Origin: Winogradskyella vincentii
GTDB lineage: Bacteria > Bacteroidota > Bacteroidia > Flavobacteriales > Flavobacteriaceae
NCBI RefSeq assembly: GCF_020166345.1
Contig: NZ_JAIUJS010000005.1
Location: 1 to 64,000, forward strand
DNA length: 64,000 nt
Direction: 5' to 3'
Position numbers and translations under genes: made by a program. Numbering within the stretch: the stretch's first letter is position 1; every line of letters begins with the position of its first letter. Below the pieces are notes generated by a model. That model had not been told where the DNA came from, ran no database searches, and saw only the letters and a program-made list of their open reading frames with translations. This document shows, piece by piece, positions 41,921 to 51,649 of the stretch.

Positions 41921-42994
41921 CTATTTTGTACTATAAACCTTGATGAGTTTTTGTACTACTGCATCCTTTGAATAATCTTCAATTACCTTTTTCTTTAAAT
42001 TACTTGATGTTTTCTGTCTTTGTAATGGATTATCAATATAATAGACCAATGCTTTGGAAAGTGCAACATCGTTTTCTGATTTAACAATCAGCCCAAGTTC
42101 ATTGGAATCTATTACAAGATTGCAATCTCCAACATTAGTCACAACCGTAGCCAATTCTCCTAATCCATATTCCAACAAAGCTAATGGCAACCCTTCTGAT
42201 TTGGACGACAACACACCTATCTCACATTGTGACATTATATTTTTAACATCCGATTTACTCCCATAAAAATAAATAGAATTATGCAGTTTATTTCTAACTA
42301 AGAATTGCTTCACAGTCTGTGAATAATTATCTTCAAAATCCTTACCAACACAATGAAGTGTCCATTCCGAATGTTTCACTAATACTCTCTGAAAAGCCTT
42401 AAACAAGTTTATATGGTCCTTTTGTGGTCTTAAGTTGGCTAAGCATAACACTCTTTTGCCTTCTGTCCCTTTAAGTTGAGTTGACGCTTCTACTCCGTCG
42501 AGGGCTACAATATTGCGAAGGTAGTCAACATCATTGCACCACAATTGATTTTTGGCCCAATCAAACAGCCTTTGATTAACACTGAAAATTTGATTGAAAA
42601 ACAGTGAACAAAACTTTAAGATCCATTTTGGTCTCTTATTTAACTGTTCACTATCCCCATAGTGATCATGCCATATAATCTTTAGTTTTGGATTAAGACA
42701 CTTTGCTAATGTTGCAAAAAAGAACGATGTTGCATGAGCATGCACCACTTTAATATTATTCTTTTTTAAGTACTTGTTGAATTGTTTTAGAGCATTATAA
42801 TCTAAACTAGATTTTTTATTCAGAAATAAAAACCCAACCTCATCCTTTATTGTAGATTTCAACAAACCTTCTTTTCGTGTCGCACATAGATATGAACCGT
42901 CAATTTTATTTGTTAAAATATTGGCATATGTTACTGCCAGGCGCTCAGCACCGCCTGCATCGAGTGAGTCAATAAGTTGAATCACCTTGGTCAT
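41921..42994 (-). CDS. Glycosyltransferase family 4
   Basis: 357-residue GT-B enzyme. It opens VIQLIDSLDAGGAERLAVTYAN, the GGAER form common in GT4, and holds VLCLANLRPQKDHINLFKAF and the E-x7-E region KSEGLPLALLEYGLGELATV. Substrates are unknown. It starts with a 4-base overlap (ATGA type) after the upstream GT4 gene and ends 7 bases before the polymerase gene. Confidence 0.9.
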   Translation of the reverse strand: MTKVIQLIDSLDAGGAERLAVTYANILTNKIDGSYLCATRKEGLLKSTIKDEVGFLFLNKKSSLDYNALKQFNKYLKKNNIKVVHAHATSFFFATLAKCLNPKLKIIWHDHYGDSEQLNKRPKWILKFCSLFFNQIFSVNQRLFDWAKNQLWCNDVDYLRNIVALDGVEASTQLKGTEGKRVLCLANLRPQKDHINLFKAFQRVLVKHSEWTLHCVGKDFEDNYSQTVKQFLVRNKLHNSIYFYGSKSDVKNIMSQCEIGVLSSKSEGLPLALLEYGLGELATVVTNVGDCNLVIDSNELGLIVKSENDVALSKALVYYIDNPLQRQKTSSNLKKKVIEDYSKDAVVQKLIKVYSTK

Positions 42995-44109
42995 ATTGAT
43001 AGTATATCTTTAATTTCTTCCTCTTGCCTTTCTACAGTATATTCCTGCGACCAACTCAAAGCTTTTCCAGCCATAGTATTCAAATCTTTCGATGATATGG
43101 CAGTATAAATTTCTTGAACGGCATCATCAATATTATCGTTTATTAATATTCCTCGTTCACCAAATTTAAGCATCCATGGAACACATGAAATTTTTGTTGC
43201 AATAGGAATAACTCCATAAAACATTCCTTCAGCAATAGATTTTGGCCATCCTTCGCTTTTAGAAGGTAATATATTGAAGTGACTTTGTTTCAATCTTTGT
43301 TTTATCACTTCTTTAGAAACGTTTCCATTTAAATAAACTATATCGCTCAAGGAATTAATTTCAATGTAATTCTCTATTTGAGGTTTTAATTCTCCATCTC
43401 CAAAAATTTCTAATTGGCATTTCAATCCACGATTGTTGAGTCCTTCAATTATTTTAATGGCTTTTAAAGGTTGTTTCCCTGGCACTAAAGCACCAATAAA
43501 TGTGAATTTCAATATTTTTGAATAATCTCTATATGAATACTCTTCTTTCTCATCTTCACTGAAAGTTGCTGCAAAAAAAGATCTTATATTTTTGGTTTTA
43601 TTTTTCCATTCTCCATAAACCAATGCCGTCATATTCTTTGACCAAATGGGACTCGAAAATATTTTTTTCTGAAATCTATATCCTATTGGTTGCGAACTTC
43701 TAGGATCCCAGTTACCAGCATATCGCATGGATTTTTTCTTTTTTGGAAAAAATACCTGAATCAATGCCGCAATTGCTGATATGTTACTAGGGGATCTAAA
43801 ATGTAAATGATCAGCTTTTCGCATTACTCTGAACATTTTGTAAACTATGCTTGGCAAGTTTAACAGTAACCTAAAAATACCTGTAATTGATTTAACATTA
43901 AAAACAGGAATCTTAACTAAATTAACATTAGGGTGAGCATAAGGAGCAGTTATTTCATCTATATCATCAATAGCAGACAATGGTGCAACAACAATAATAC
44001 CGTCAAAATGAGAATTCCAAATATCCATTTCTCTCATATAAGGTGCATAACCATAGTATTTACCTTGGCTTTCTAAATGCTGTACTAATGTAAAAATTGC
44101 TAAGGTCAT
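42991..44109 (-). CDS. Glycosyltransferase family 4
   Basis: 372-residue GT4-like protein. The acceptor half includes REMDIWNSHFDGIIVVAPLS and DHLHFRSPSNISAIAALIQV; the donor half has FTFIGALVPGKQPLKAIKII and KSEGWPKSIAEGMFYGVIPI, the E-x7-E motif. The N-terminus (MTLAIFTLVQHLESQGKYYG) is unusual for GT4 but matches a subgroup in marine Bacteroidota polysaccharide loci. Its start is directly at the end of the upstream gene. Confidence 0.88.
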   Translation of the reverse strand: MTLAIFTLVQHLESQGKYYGYAPYMREMDIWNSHFDGIIVVAPLSAIDDIDEITAPYAHPNVNLVKIPVFNVKSITGIFRLLLNLPSIVYKMFRVMRKADHLHFRSPSNISAIAALIQVFFPKKKKSMRYAGNWDPRSSQPIGYRFQKKIFSSPIWSKNMTALVYGEWKNKTKNIRSFFAATFSEDEKEEYSYRDYSKILKFTFIGALVPGKQPLKAIKIIEGLNNRGLKCQLEIFGDGELKPQIENYIEINSLSDIVYLNGNVSKEVIKQRLKQSHFNILPSKSEGWPKSIAEGMFYGVIPIATKISCVPWMLKFGERGILINDNIDDAVQEIYTAISSKDLNTMAGKALSWSQEYTVERQEEEIKDILSI

Positions 44110-45240
44110 TTAGTACTCAATTAAACTTTTATAAAAACTAATATTCTTGTAAATACTTGAATTCACATTAAAGGTATCCAAAACAAACTTTCTAGCATTT
44201 GTACCTATAGTTAAATGCTTATCTTCATTATCTAAATACCAAATTATCTTTTCAGCAATGTCATTAATGTCATATGGATTGCACAACAAGCCTGTTTCAT
44301 AATCTCTAATGGTTTCTTTACCTGGTCCAAGTTTTGTAAAAACTACAGGTTTTTCCATTGCCATAGCTTCTTGAGCAACTAAACCTTGCGTTTCCATATG
44401 AGATGGAAAAGCACAAACATTGGCTAAGGCATACTTCTCAGGTAATTTTTCAAATGGTATAACACCATGAAAAATAACGTGTTTTTCTATAAGCTCTTTG
44501 TACTTGTCTTGTAGCATTTTTGTATATGACCTACCATCTTTATAAAACCATTCTCGACCAAAAATATTTAACTTAATATTTGGGTACTTTTTCGCCACGA
44601 GCTCCAAAGCCAAAATAAGTTGTCTAATTCCTTTCTTCTCACAAATGGTACCGACAAATGTTATATTATCGGCATCCTTTTTAATTGAATCCATAGGTGA
44701 AAATAAATCAGTGTTAATGGGACTATAAATAACCTCAACCCTCTTGTTGTTGTAACTTAAATATTTTGCAGTATATTCTTTAACAAACATTGAGACGGCA
44801 ATGAAACCATCTGCTTTTTTAAATGACAATTTTTCTTTTAAACCTTGCCACCAATGTATTTTTCTGTTCTCGCTTTCGGCAAAGAAATGGTGTCCACCAT
44901 GTAAGCGAATTACATATTTTATAGATGGATTTTTAATTAAAAATGCCAATCCTAACTCTGCCGATTCAACAATATCAATTTTTGCGTCCTTGTTTAATTC
45001 ATTTATCTTTTTTGATATAGCATTTGTGTTGAATAAGAATTTACCAATTGGCACCTTTGAAACTGGTAACCTATATATTTGAACACCTTTGTCATCTAAT
45101 TGCTCTTCTTTATTTCCTATTCCAACTATAGAAACCATATGCCCTTCCTTAACCAATGCACGACCTAAAGTTTGAAGAAAACTACCAACGCCTCCAGATT
45201 TCCACAATGGGTATTCACTTGAAATAAAACATATGTGCAT
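44110..45240 (-). CDS. Glycosyltransferase family 4
   Basis: 376-residue GT-B enzyme: HICFISSEYPLWKSGGVGSF at the N-terminus, ITFVGTICEKKGIRQLILAL starting the donor domain, and METQGLVAQEAMAMEKPVVF with the E-x7-E motif. Substrates unknown. The stop of the preceding 461-residue gene overlaps its start by one base. Confidence 0.9.
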   Translation of the reverse strand: MHICFISSEYPLWKSGGVGSFLQTLGRALVKEGHMVSIVGIGNKEEQLDDKGVQIYRLPVSKVPIGKFLFNTNAISKKINELNKDAKIDIVESAELGLAFLIKNPSIKYVIRLHGGHHFFAESENRKIHWWQGLKEKLSFKKADGFIAVSMFVKEYTAKYLSYNNKRVEVIYSPINTDLFSPMDSIKKDADNITFVGTICEKKGIRQLILALELVAKKYPNIKLNIFGREWFYKDGRSYTKMLQDKYKELIEKHVIFHGVIPFEKLPEKYALANVCAFPSHMETQGLVAQEAMAMEKPVVFTKLGPGKETIRDYETGLLCNPYDINDIAEKIIWYLDNEDKHLTIGTNARKFVLDTFNVNSSIYKNISFYKSLIEY

Positions 45241-46625
45241 TACACTAAAAGTTTTGAAAGTTTTTTGGAGTTTTCATCGATTGGAAACTGAACTATTCTT
45301 TCCATCCATTTTTGGCTTTCTAATAATCTTTTTTGAGATCCATTTAAAATTGATGAGATAGCAGAGGCAATTTCATCTTTACCATTTATCCAACCAACTG
45401 GATCCAATCCATTAAGTGAACCAAAATGATGATATTTATAAATAAAATTAGTACTCCAATTAGCATCTATTTCAGTATCATAATTTAGATAAAAACATGG
45501 TTTATTCAAGGATGCAAAATCCAAGGCCATTGTGCTACCTAAATTAATTACACCTTCACAATGATGTGCCAAATTAACCTGTAGATCTATATCCTTATAC
45601 TTTGAAAAATAGCCCACCCATGAACTTGATTCTGTATGCCAAATCGGATCAATAGAGATTATTACATCCTTAAACTCTTCAAGTACTACATTATAACGTT
45701 CAGAAAAATCTACTGGACACCGTCTAAATAAAATTTGAACATCTTCATTATACTGTGCAATAACTTCCGCAATATTTCTTAAATAATTTGGGTCATAGGG
45801 CGATGTTAGCTCATCATCACCACTAAAACAAATCCATTTTTTATCATAATCTAGCCCATAAGTATTTGCAAAAGTTTTCCGATCTATAAGTCTATATTCC
45901 TGTGTATAAAACTCAAACTGAGGCGTACCAACAACTTTGAGTTGTTCTTGCCCTATTTCTGGGTAAAATAACCTCATATCTTCAGCCATTAAATTGCTCC
46001 ATAACGCATAGTAATCAGTAGATACACATAGTCGAGCTTTTGGTAAATTATCCCACGAAAAAATAGCTGAAACAGACTTTATATCCATTTCTTTTGATGC
46101 CAAACATATTGGCATTAAACCAGCAACCCGCTGATGGGTTATAAACACACTGCTGGCTTTTAAATCTTTTAATTGTGACTTATAAAATTTTATTATGCTA
46201 TCAGACCAGTATTTCTTACTTAACTGCTCTAACTTTAGTATTTTTTTATAATCAGATTTTGCCCAATTGCCAACTAATTCTGCAATTCCATATAATAGTT
46301 TTTGTTTAAAACTTTTTGGCTTGCGCCAATTAAGCAGTAAGGTTTCATTTTCTGTTTTGTTTTTGAAAAAATGAAGTCTTGCATAAGTAGCACTTTCTCT
46401 AAAAACTCGTGTTAAAATTGATTCTTTATGTATTTGAAGTGGCTTGTAGTTTAACCTAATCTCAGAATGCACTTGCTTTACTTCTTCAAATGCTTGTTCT
46501 GGTAGTGGAGACCACAATGTTATTTCTGAATGCTCACTTAATAATCGCAATAAATCAGAATACAGATAGTTTTTAATACCAACACCATCTGGGACTATTA
46601 TTGCAACATGAGTTTTACGCGCCAT
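45240..46625 (-). CDS. Unassigned GT-B-like protein next to neuC
   Basis: 461-residue soluble protein I cannot place in a named family. It begins THVAIIVPDGVGIKNYLYSD and has two Rossmann-like halves: residues ~150-230 (FITHQRVAGLMPICLASKEM) and ~250-420 (KWICFSGDDELTSPYDPNYL, then GVINLGSTMALDFASLNKPC). The last piece resembles the nucleotide-binding region of UDP-HexNAc 2-epimerases and glycerophosphotransferase-type GT-B enzymes. It overlaps the neuC end by 11 bases, which suggests it may transfer the sugar made by the neu genes. That is inference. Confidence 0.65.
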   Translation of the reverse strand: MARKTHVAIIVPDGVGIKNYLYSDLLRLLSEHSEITLWSPLPEQAFEEVKQVHSEIRLNYKPLQIHKESILTRVFRESATYARLHFFKNKTENETLLLNWRKPKSFKQKLLYGIAELVGNWAKSDYKKILKLEQLSKKYWSDSIIKFYKSQLKDLKASSVFITHQRVAGLMPICLASKEMDIKSVSAIFSWDNLPKARLCVSTDYYALWSNLMAEDMRLFYPEIGQEQLKVVGTPQFEFYTQEYRLIDRKTFANTYGLDYDKKWICFSGDDELTSPYDPNYLRNIAEVIAQYNEDVQILFRRCPVDFSERYNVVLEEFKDVIISIDPIWHTESSSWVGYFSKYKDIDLQVNLAHHCEGVINLGSTMALDFASLNKPCFYLNYDTEIDANWSTNFIYKYHHFGSLNGLDPVGWINGKDEIASAISSILNGSQKRLLESQKWMERIVQFPIDENSKKLSKLLV

Positions 46626-47748
46626 CTATATCTTTAAATTGTTTTTGATGGTCTATACTCCAAATATCATTAGATTCTAAACTTTGTAAGAATAAAGAAG
46701 CACTGTCACCAAAACCAAATATCTGCATTTTTTTCAATTCTAATGAATCTATATTATTGATAGCATTAACAATGTTATCTACAATGCAGTCACAGTTTAT
46801 AACGCTAGACAATTTGACCCTATTTTTTTGTCTTGAACCAATATCTATACTAGGAATACCATAATATGGTGCTTCTCTTACACCAGCACTACTATTACCT
46901 ATCATAAAATTAGAATGTTTAAGAAGTGTGAGGAAATATTCAAATCTAATTGAAGGGAATATTCTAAAATTAGAGTTCTGCTTTAATTCTGAATAAGCAT
47001 CAATTATAAATTGACTCCCAAGATCATTATTTGGAAATATGAGCACATAATTTTTATCGCTTTGTTTAAGTGCTTCAACAAAACTATTCGCATCATCTTT
47101 AATATTATCAATTTCTGTAGTTACAGGATGATACATCGCTACAGCATAAGACTCAAAGGGAATTTCATAATATCGTTTTACTTCCACAATAGAAGGTAAA
47201 GTATCAGAAAACATCACATCAATATCAGGTGAACCAATCGTATAAATAGATTCTGGTAATTCACCCATTTGAATTAATCTTTTTTTAGCTTCATCATTTG
47301 ATGTGTAATGAATATGGCTCAATTTTGAAACTGAATGTCTAATAAGCTCATCAATTGTCCCTGAAATTTCACCACCTTCAATATGTGCAACTAATATATT
47401 ATTTAAACTCCCAACTATTGCTCCTGCGAGGGCTTCTACTCTATCTCCATGCACTACAATAAGGTCCGGATTGATTTCTTTTACATATTCTGAGAATCCC
47501 TCTATCGTTTTTGCCAAAGTGAGATCCATAGTTGTCTCATGAGTATGATTGCTGAAGGTATGGATGTGCTCATAACCACAGCGTTCTACCTCAAGTAAAG
47601 TGTAACCATATTCATGCATTAAATGCATGCCTGTAACAAATATGTATGGATGGAAGTGGTTTTTATCTTCAATAGCAGAAATAAGGCCTTTAATTTTACC
47701 AAAATCTGCCCTAGTTCCAGTTAAGAAGACTATTTTTCTATCCATCAT
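46615..47748 (-). CDS. neuC: UDP-N-acetylglucosamine 2-epimerase (hydrolysing), NeuC type
   Basis: 377-residue enzyme that converts UDP-GlcNAc to ManNAc and UDP, the first step of bacterial sialic acid synthesis. Motifs: FLTGTRADFGKIKGLI (8-23), VHGDRVEALAGAIVG, IEGGEISGTIDELIRHSVSK, GSPDIDVMFSDTLPS and GNSSAGVREAPYYGIP. From memory this is closer to Campylobacter jejuni NeuC1 than to E. coli WecB. It lies 11 bases after neuB. No LegB/LegC-type genes occur in the window, so a Neu5Ac route is more likely than legionaminic acid. Confidence 0.9.
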   Translation of the reverse strand: MMDRKIVFLTGTRADFGKIKGLISAIEDKNHFHPYIFVTGMHLMHEYGYTLLEVERCGYEHIHTFSNHTHETTMDLTLAKTIEGFSEYVKEINPDLIVVHGDRVEALAGAIVGSLNNILVAHIEGGEISGTIDELIRHSVSKLSHIHYTSNDEAKKRLIQMGELPESIYTIGSPDIDVMFSDTLPSIVEVKRYYEIPFESYAVAMYHPVTTEIDNIKDDANSFVEALKQSDKNYVLIFPNNDLGSQFIIDAYSELKQNSNFRIFPSIRFEYFLTLLKHSNFMIGNSSAGVREAPYYGIPSIDIGSRQKNRVKLSSVINCDCIVDNIVNAINNIDSLELKKMQIFGFGDSASLFLQSLESNDIWSIDHQKQFKDIDGA

Positions 47749-47759
47749 ATATTGAAATA

Positions 47760-48815
47760 TTACTTATTAACATCATTCCAAGAAATCTGCTCATCTTTTT
47801 TAATTGTCCTGGAGGCCGTTCTTCCAATGATTTCATTATAATGTTCAGCCAGAATTTCACCTGTACCAGGTCGTTTCACCCAAATATTTTCTTCCGTGAA
47901 GACATCACCTTTCTTTATTTCGTCTATTGAACAAACTGTAGCAAATGCAAAATCAATAGTAACCTGCTCTTCCTTTGCAGGTTCTTTGGTACCGCCTCTC
48001 ATGCTCCAAACTTCATTGCTTGCAACAACTAAATTTCTACTTTCCTGTTCATCCATGCTACAGACTATATCTGGTCCCGTTCGTTGCATATGGTCAGTAA
48101 AATGACGTTCTAAAATTGATGCACCTAATGCAACCGCGCCAATACAGGCATTGTTATTTAAGGTATGGTCACTCAATCCAAACACCTTATTTGGAAATGC
48201 TTGATGTAGCTCCATCATAGCACCAAATCGTACTAAATGGCTTGGAGTTGGATAAAGATTTGTAGTATGCAATAAAGCTACTGGCACATTATATTTATCA
48301 AAAACAGCAACAGCTTTAGAAACACTTTCTATTGTATTCATCCCAGTACTCATAATTACCGGTTTTCCAAATTTTGCAATATGCTCTAACAACGGATAAT
48401 TGTTACATTCTCCTGAGCCAATTTTATAAGCCTGAACATTCATACTTTGCAAACGATTTGCTGCCGCGCGAGAAAATGGCGTAGAAATAAAAATCATACC
48501 CTTTTCTTCGACATAATCTTTCAACGCTTTTTCATCTTCTTCATTTAATGAACAACGTTCCATAATGTCGTAAATAGAAACATCTGCATTTCCTGGTATT
48601 ACTTTTTTTGCTGCACCACTCATTTCATCTTCAACAATATGGGTTTGGTGTTTTACAACCTCAATTCCTGCTCTTTTGGCAGCATCAACCATTTGTTTGG
48701 CGACTTCCAAAGAACCTTCATGATTTATACCAATTTCAGCAATAACTAATGGTGGATAATCTAGACCAATCTTTCTACCTGCAATTGTTATAAAGGGTTT
48801 TTTACTCATCTGCAT
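47760..48815 (-). CDS. neuB: N-acetylneuraminate synthase NeuB
   Basis: 351-residue sialic acid synthase that condenses ManNAc with phosphoenolpyruvate. The TIM barrel (1-~285) contains [55 protein letters not shown] and [22 protein letters not shown]-terminal SAF/antifreeze-like domain (~290-351) has the typical [11 protein letters not shown]. The order [12 protein letters not shown] and GECNNYP recalls C. jejuni NeuB1. It overlaps neuA by 14 bases (8 if the Met at codon 3 is the start). Confidence 0.94.
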   Translation of the reverse strand: MQMSKKPFITIAGRKIGLDYPPLVIAEIGINHEGSLEVAKQMVDAAKRAGIEVVKHQTHIVEDEMSGAAKKVIPGNADVSIYDIMERCSLNEEDEKALKDYVEEKGMIFISTPFSRAAANRLQSMNVQAYKIGSGECNNYPLLEHIAKFGKPVIMSTGMNTIESVSKAVAVFDKYNVPVALLHTTNLYPTPSHLVRFGAMMELHQAFPNKVFGLSDHTLNNNACIGAVALGASILERHFTDHMQRTGPDIVCSMDEQESRNLVVASNEVWSMRGGTKEPAKEEQVTIDFAFATVCSIDEIKKGDVFTEENIWVKRPGTGEILAEHYNEIIGRTASRTIKKDEQISWNDVNK

Positions 48816-49479
48816 AATTATTAACTATAAATTCTGCGTATTTCAAATCATCTAGTGTATCAATATCAACAGTTGTGTATGGGTGTTCTACTATATATGG
48901 AAAATTATTATCTCCCAGTATCCTATCGTTTAGTATTAGGTCTGCTTTTGAAATATATAGAAGGCCATTTTCAAAATAAAGTGGTTCTAAATCCTGACTA
49001 CGTTGACCCATTTTATATGTAAATGGTATAAACTTACCGTTCTTAATTTTACCCAATTTTTTTTCATTAAGACTTACAGTCATTAAACTATCAGAATTAC
49101 TATCTATAAATTTTTTGAATGCGTTTTTTAAAAGCTCTTTTGGCCGTAATGGGTTTGTTGGTTGCAATAAAATAACGACCTCATACTTTCTATTTGACTG
49201 TTCAAGTACGTGTTTTAATGCAGAGACTGTCGTTGAGTCATCTTTTGATATAGCCTCTGGTCTATCAAATACTTGAACACCTTTCTTTAAAGCAAAGGTT
49301 TTTATTTCTTCATTATCAGTTGTTACAATAATATGCGGAGTAATATCTGAGTTTTGTTTTGCAAAATTTATACTATGCTCAATAAGTGGCAAAGCATTTA
49401 ACTCAATTAAATTTTTCCCAGGAAGACGCTTAGACCCTCCTCTTGCTGGTATAATAAATACTGAATTACCCATTACCAT
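48802..49479 (-). CDS. neuA: CMP-N-acylneuraminate cytidylyltransferase NeuA
   Basis: 225-residue enzyme that activates sialic acid with CTP to CMP-sialic acid. The nucleotide motif [18 protein letters not shown] (8-25), [40 protein letters not shown] and [16 protein letters not shown] are all present; the Arg/Gln and the acidic pair bind CTP-Mg. Codon 3 (Met) is an alternative start with less overlap. The order neuA-neuB-neuC in one overlapping block supplies the complete path from UDP-GlcNAc to CMP-sialic acid. Confidence 0.93.
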   Translation of the reverse strand: MVMGNSVFIIPARGGSKRLPGKNLIELNALPLIEHSINFAKQNSDITPHIIVTTDNEEIKTFALKKGVQVFDRPEAISKDDSTTVSALKHVLEQSNRKYEVVILLQPTNPLRPKELLKNAFKKFIDSNSDSLMTVSLNEKKLGKIKNGKFIPFTYKMGQRSQDLEPLYFENGLLYISKADLILNDRILGDNNFPYIVEHPYTTVDIDTLDDLKYAEFIVNNYADE

Positions 49480-50461
49480 ATATTAGTTTAAAAAGTCTAT
49501 GAACAATTCTTTTCTTTAGTTTATACAATTTAAAATTAATAACCCTTGGTTTAAAATTAGGCAATCTTAATTTCTTATTTTCATTTGAAACCGCGTTACT
49601 TACTTCCAAATTTTTTCTTTGAATCTCTTTCATCCATTCTTCAACATTATTACCCATGTGATAGGCAAAATTATTATAGGTTGAAAGTCTCATCCCACCC
49701 GAATAATTTATTGGTTGATCACAATACAAAAACTCTGAATTATTTCCTACAAGAATCAGTGATGGATCAACTGGTACAGTAGAAAAGAAAAGTTCTCGAC
49801 GCATACTTAAAATTTGGTGACCACTTCCAACTATAGCTTTAATTCCACTTGATTCTATTACTGGCCATTTGATGTTTTCATCTTTATCTAAATCCCAGTG
49901 GAAACTTTCTAAATATTTATTGTGAGGTTCAAAGTTTTCAGGAACTGGCTCATATTTAAATTTCACCTTTTTAAATAAAATCTTACTTAAGGTTGAAGAT
50001 GTTTCATAATTTTTAAAATTTCTGCATGGTATAGGCGAAACAGATGCTACATTTTTAATATTTGAAAATATTTTTTCGACTTCATTTTGCCAACCATATT
50101 TAAATAATATATCAACATCTACAAGAGTAATTATTGGCTCTCTGCTAGATCTTGCTGCACCAATTAACGCATCTATTTTCCCAATATTTTTATTATGATG
50201 TATAATACTGTTTATACTGTTATCCTTTAGTTTTTCATCTAGAATTTGAGCAACTTCAGTACAAGATGCATTATTTACAACTGTTATTGCACAATTAGAA
50301 TTAGTAGTCGCAATAGCCGAATCTAGGCAAAGTTTAAAAACCTCAAGAACATTTTTGTAATACCCTTTTAAGGATGGAATAAATACCACAATAATGAGAC
50401 GATGTTGAAACTCTAGTTCAATCTTCTTTGACTGCTTTTGAGGATTCATTCCTACTCTCAT
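49466..50461 (-). CDS. GT-A glycosyltransferase (GT2-like)
   Basis: 331-residue protein with a GT-A Rossmann fold: RLIIVVFIPSLKGYYKNVLE, NSNCAITVVNNAS and the DxD motif PIITLVDVDILF (Asp-Val-Asp). It has no transmembrane helix and a basic C-terminal tail ([19 protein letters not shown]) that could bind the membrane. The acceptor is unknown. It overlaps the start of neuA by 14 bases. Met at codon 5 is an alternative start. Confidence 0.8.
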   Translation of the reverse strand: MRVGMNPQKQSKKIELEFQHRLIIVVFIPSLKGYYKNVLEVFKLCLDSAIATTNSNCAITVVNNASCTEVAQILDEKLKDNSINSIIHHNKNIGKIDALIGAARSSREPIITLVDVDILFKYGWQNEVEKIFSNIKNVASVSPIPCRNFKNYETSSTLSKILFKKVKFKYEPVPENFEPHNKYLESFHWDLDKDENIKWPVIESSGIKAIVGSGHQILSMRRELFFSTVPVDPSLILVGNNSEFLYCDQPINYSGGMRLSTYNNFAYHMGNNVEEWMKEIQRKNLEVSNAVSNENKKLRLPNFKPRVINFKLYKLKKRIVHRLFKLIYGNG

Positions 50462-50466
50462 TGCCT

Positions 50467-51591
50467 CTAACTTAACAGTTTTTGTTTTGCTTCCTCAATA
50501 AATTGGTTCATCGTATTACACCAATTATCTAGACTATATAAATCTTCCGGTATTCTGCTACTAAATTTATTGCCCTTGTTATTTATTTCTATCATTCCAT
50601 TATTCATTGCACTAATCCATTCTGAAACTATGTTAGGATGATCAATCAAAACTCCATACTCACCGTTACCAAGCACCTCTCTAACTCCACCTTGATCAGA
50701 AGCAATTATATAAGAACCACAGTGCATAGCTTCCGCCAACACAATACCAAATCCTTCTTTCCATAGTGTTGGAAACAGATAAATATCGGACATTTGATAG
50801 TACTTTGGCAAGTCTACGTTTGGTACTCTTTTAAGATTTATTACACCCTTCTGATTTATTTCCCTATTAACGCCAGCAACCAACAATTTGGTTTTTGGGT
50901 TCTTGACATGTACTTCCTTGAATGCTTCCAGTATTATATGCAAGCCTTTTTTAGGCCTATCCTGAGAACACCACATAAAAACAATTTCATCATTTGAAAG
51001 ACCTTCTCGTAGTCTGAGAGCCTCTTTTTGATCGTTATTAACACTCTTAAACCTCATTAAATCAATTCCATTATGGATAATCCTAGCTTTAAATGGACAC
51101 TCATCGTAAAACTTCAAAAATTCCTTATAAGCCAATCGTGTTAAGAATAACAACTCGTCAATACTACCCAAGAACTTCTTACCTCTTTTACTTGGTACTA
51201 TAGGCGCAAATCCATGGAAATAATATTGTATATAAAAATCTGTCCTATTATAAGTTTTACATATGTGATTATGAATTGGAGTTATTATCCCACTATTATC
51301 AATAATCTGTAAAACATATTTTTTATCAGGCTGAATAATTTTATCCATGGCCTCGAGGTAGTTACTATATTTACTTTTAGACGGTATTTTATTCTTTAGT
51401 TTGTCTAAAACATTAATCTTTCTTAAAAATTGATAGGATATACCATTTAGTTGTTCTTTTGGCTCAGGACAAATTATGTAGTTGAAATGGTGCGTTTTTT
51501 CTTTGAACAAATAGTGGTACATATTTGTCCAACTCGCTACTTTATGAAATGGCAAGGGTAATTCAGAAATTAATATTACTTCAACGTCCAT
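50467..51591 (-). CDS. Glycosyltransferase family 4
   Basis: 374-residue GT-B enzyme: EVILISELPLPFHKVASWTN at the start, FMWCSQDRPKKGLHIILEAF opening the donor domain, and the E-x7-E motif WKEGFGIVLAEAMHCGSYII. Substrates unknown. It lies 5 bases before the next GT gene and 58 bases after the previous one. Confidence 0.9.
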   Translation of the reverse strand: MDVEVILISELPLPFHKVASWTNMYHYLFKEKTHHFNYIICPEPKEQLNGISYQFLRKINVLDKLKNKIPSKSKYSNYLEAMDKIIQPDKKYVLQIIDNSGIITPIHNHICKTYNRTDFYIQYYFHGFAPIVPSKRGKKFLGSIDELLFLTRLAYKEFLKFYDECPFKARIIHNGIDLMRFKSVNNDQKEALRLREGLSNDEIVFMWCSQDRPKKGLHIILEAFKEVHVKNPKTKLLVAGVNREINQKGVINLKRVPNVDLPKYYQMSDIYLFPTLWKEGFGIVLAEAMHCGSYIIASDQGGVREVLGNGEYGVLIDHPNIVSEWISAMNNGMIEINNKGNKFSSRIPEDLYSLDNWCNTMNQFIEEAKQKLLS

Positions 51592-51649
51592 AAAAATCCA
51601 ATGCTAATCAAAATTCTCAAGATTTTATAGGGTAATAGATTGACTAGCT

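Noticed and set aside
47760-49479. Legionaminic or pseudaminic acid pathway
   Set aside because: NeuC is present, but the dehydratase and aminotransferase genes (LegB/LegC or PseB/PseC) are not in the window, and NeuB motifs look like Neu5Ac synthases. Genes outside the window could change this.
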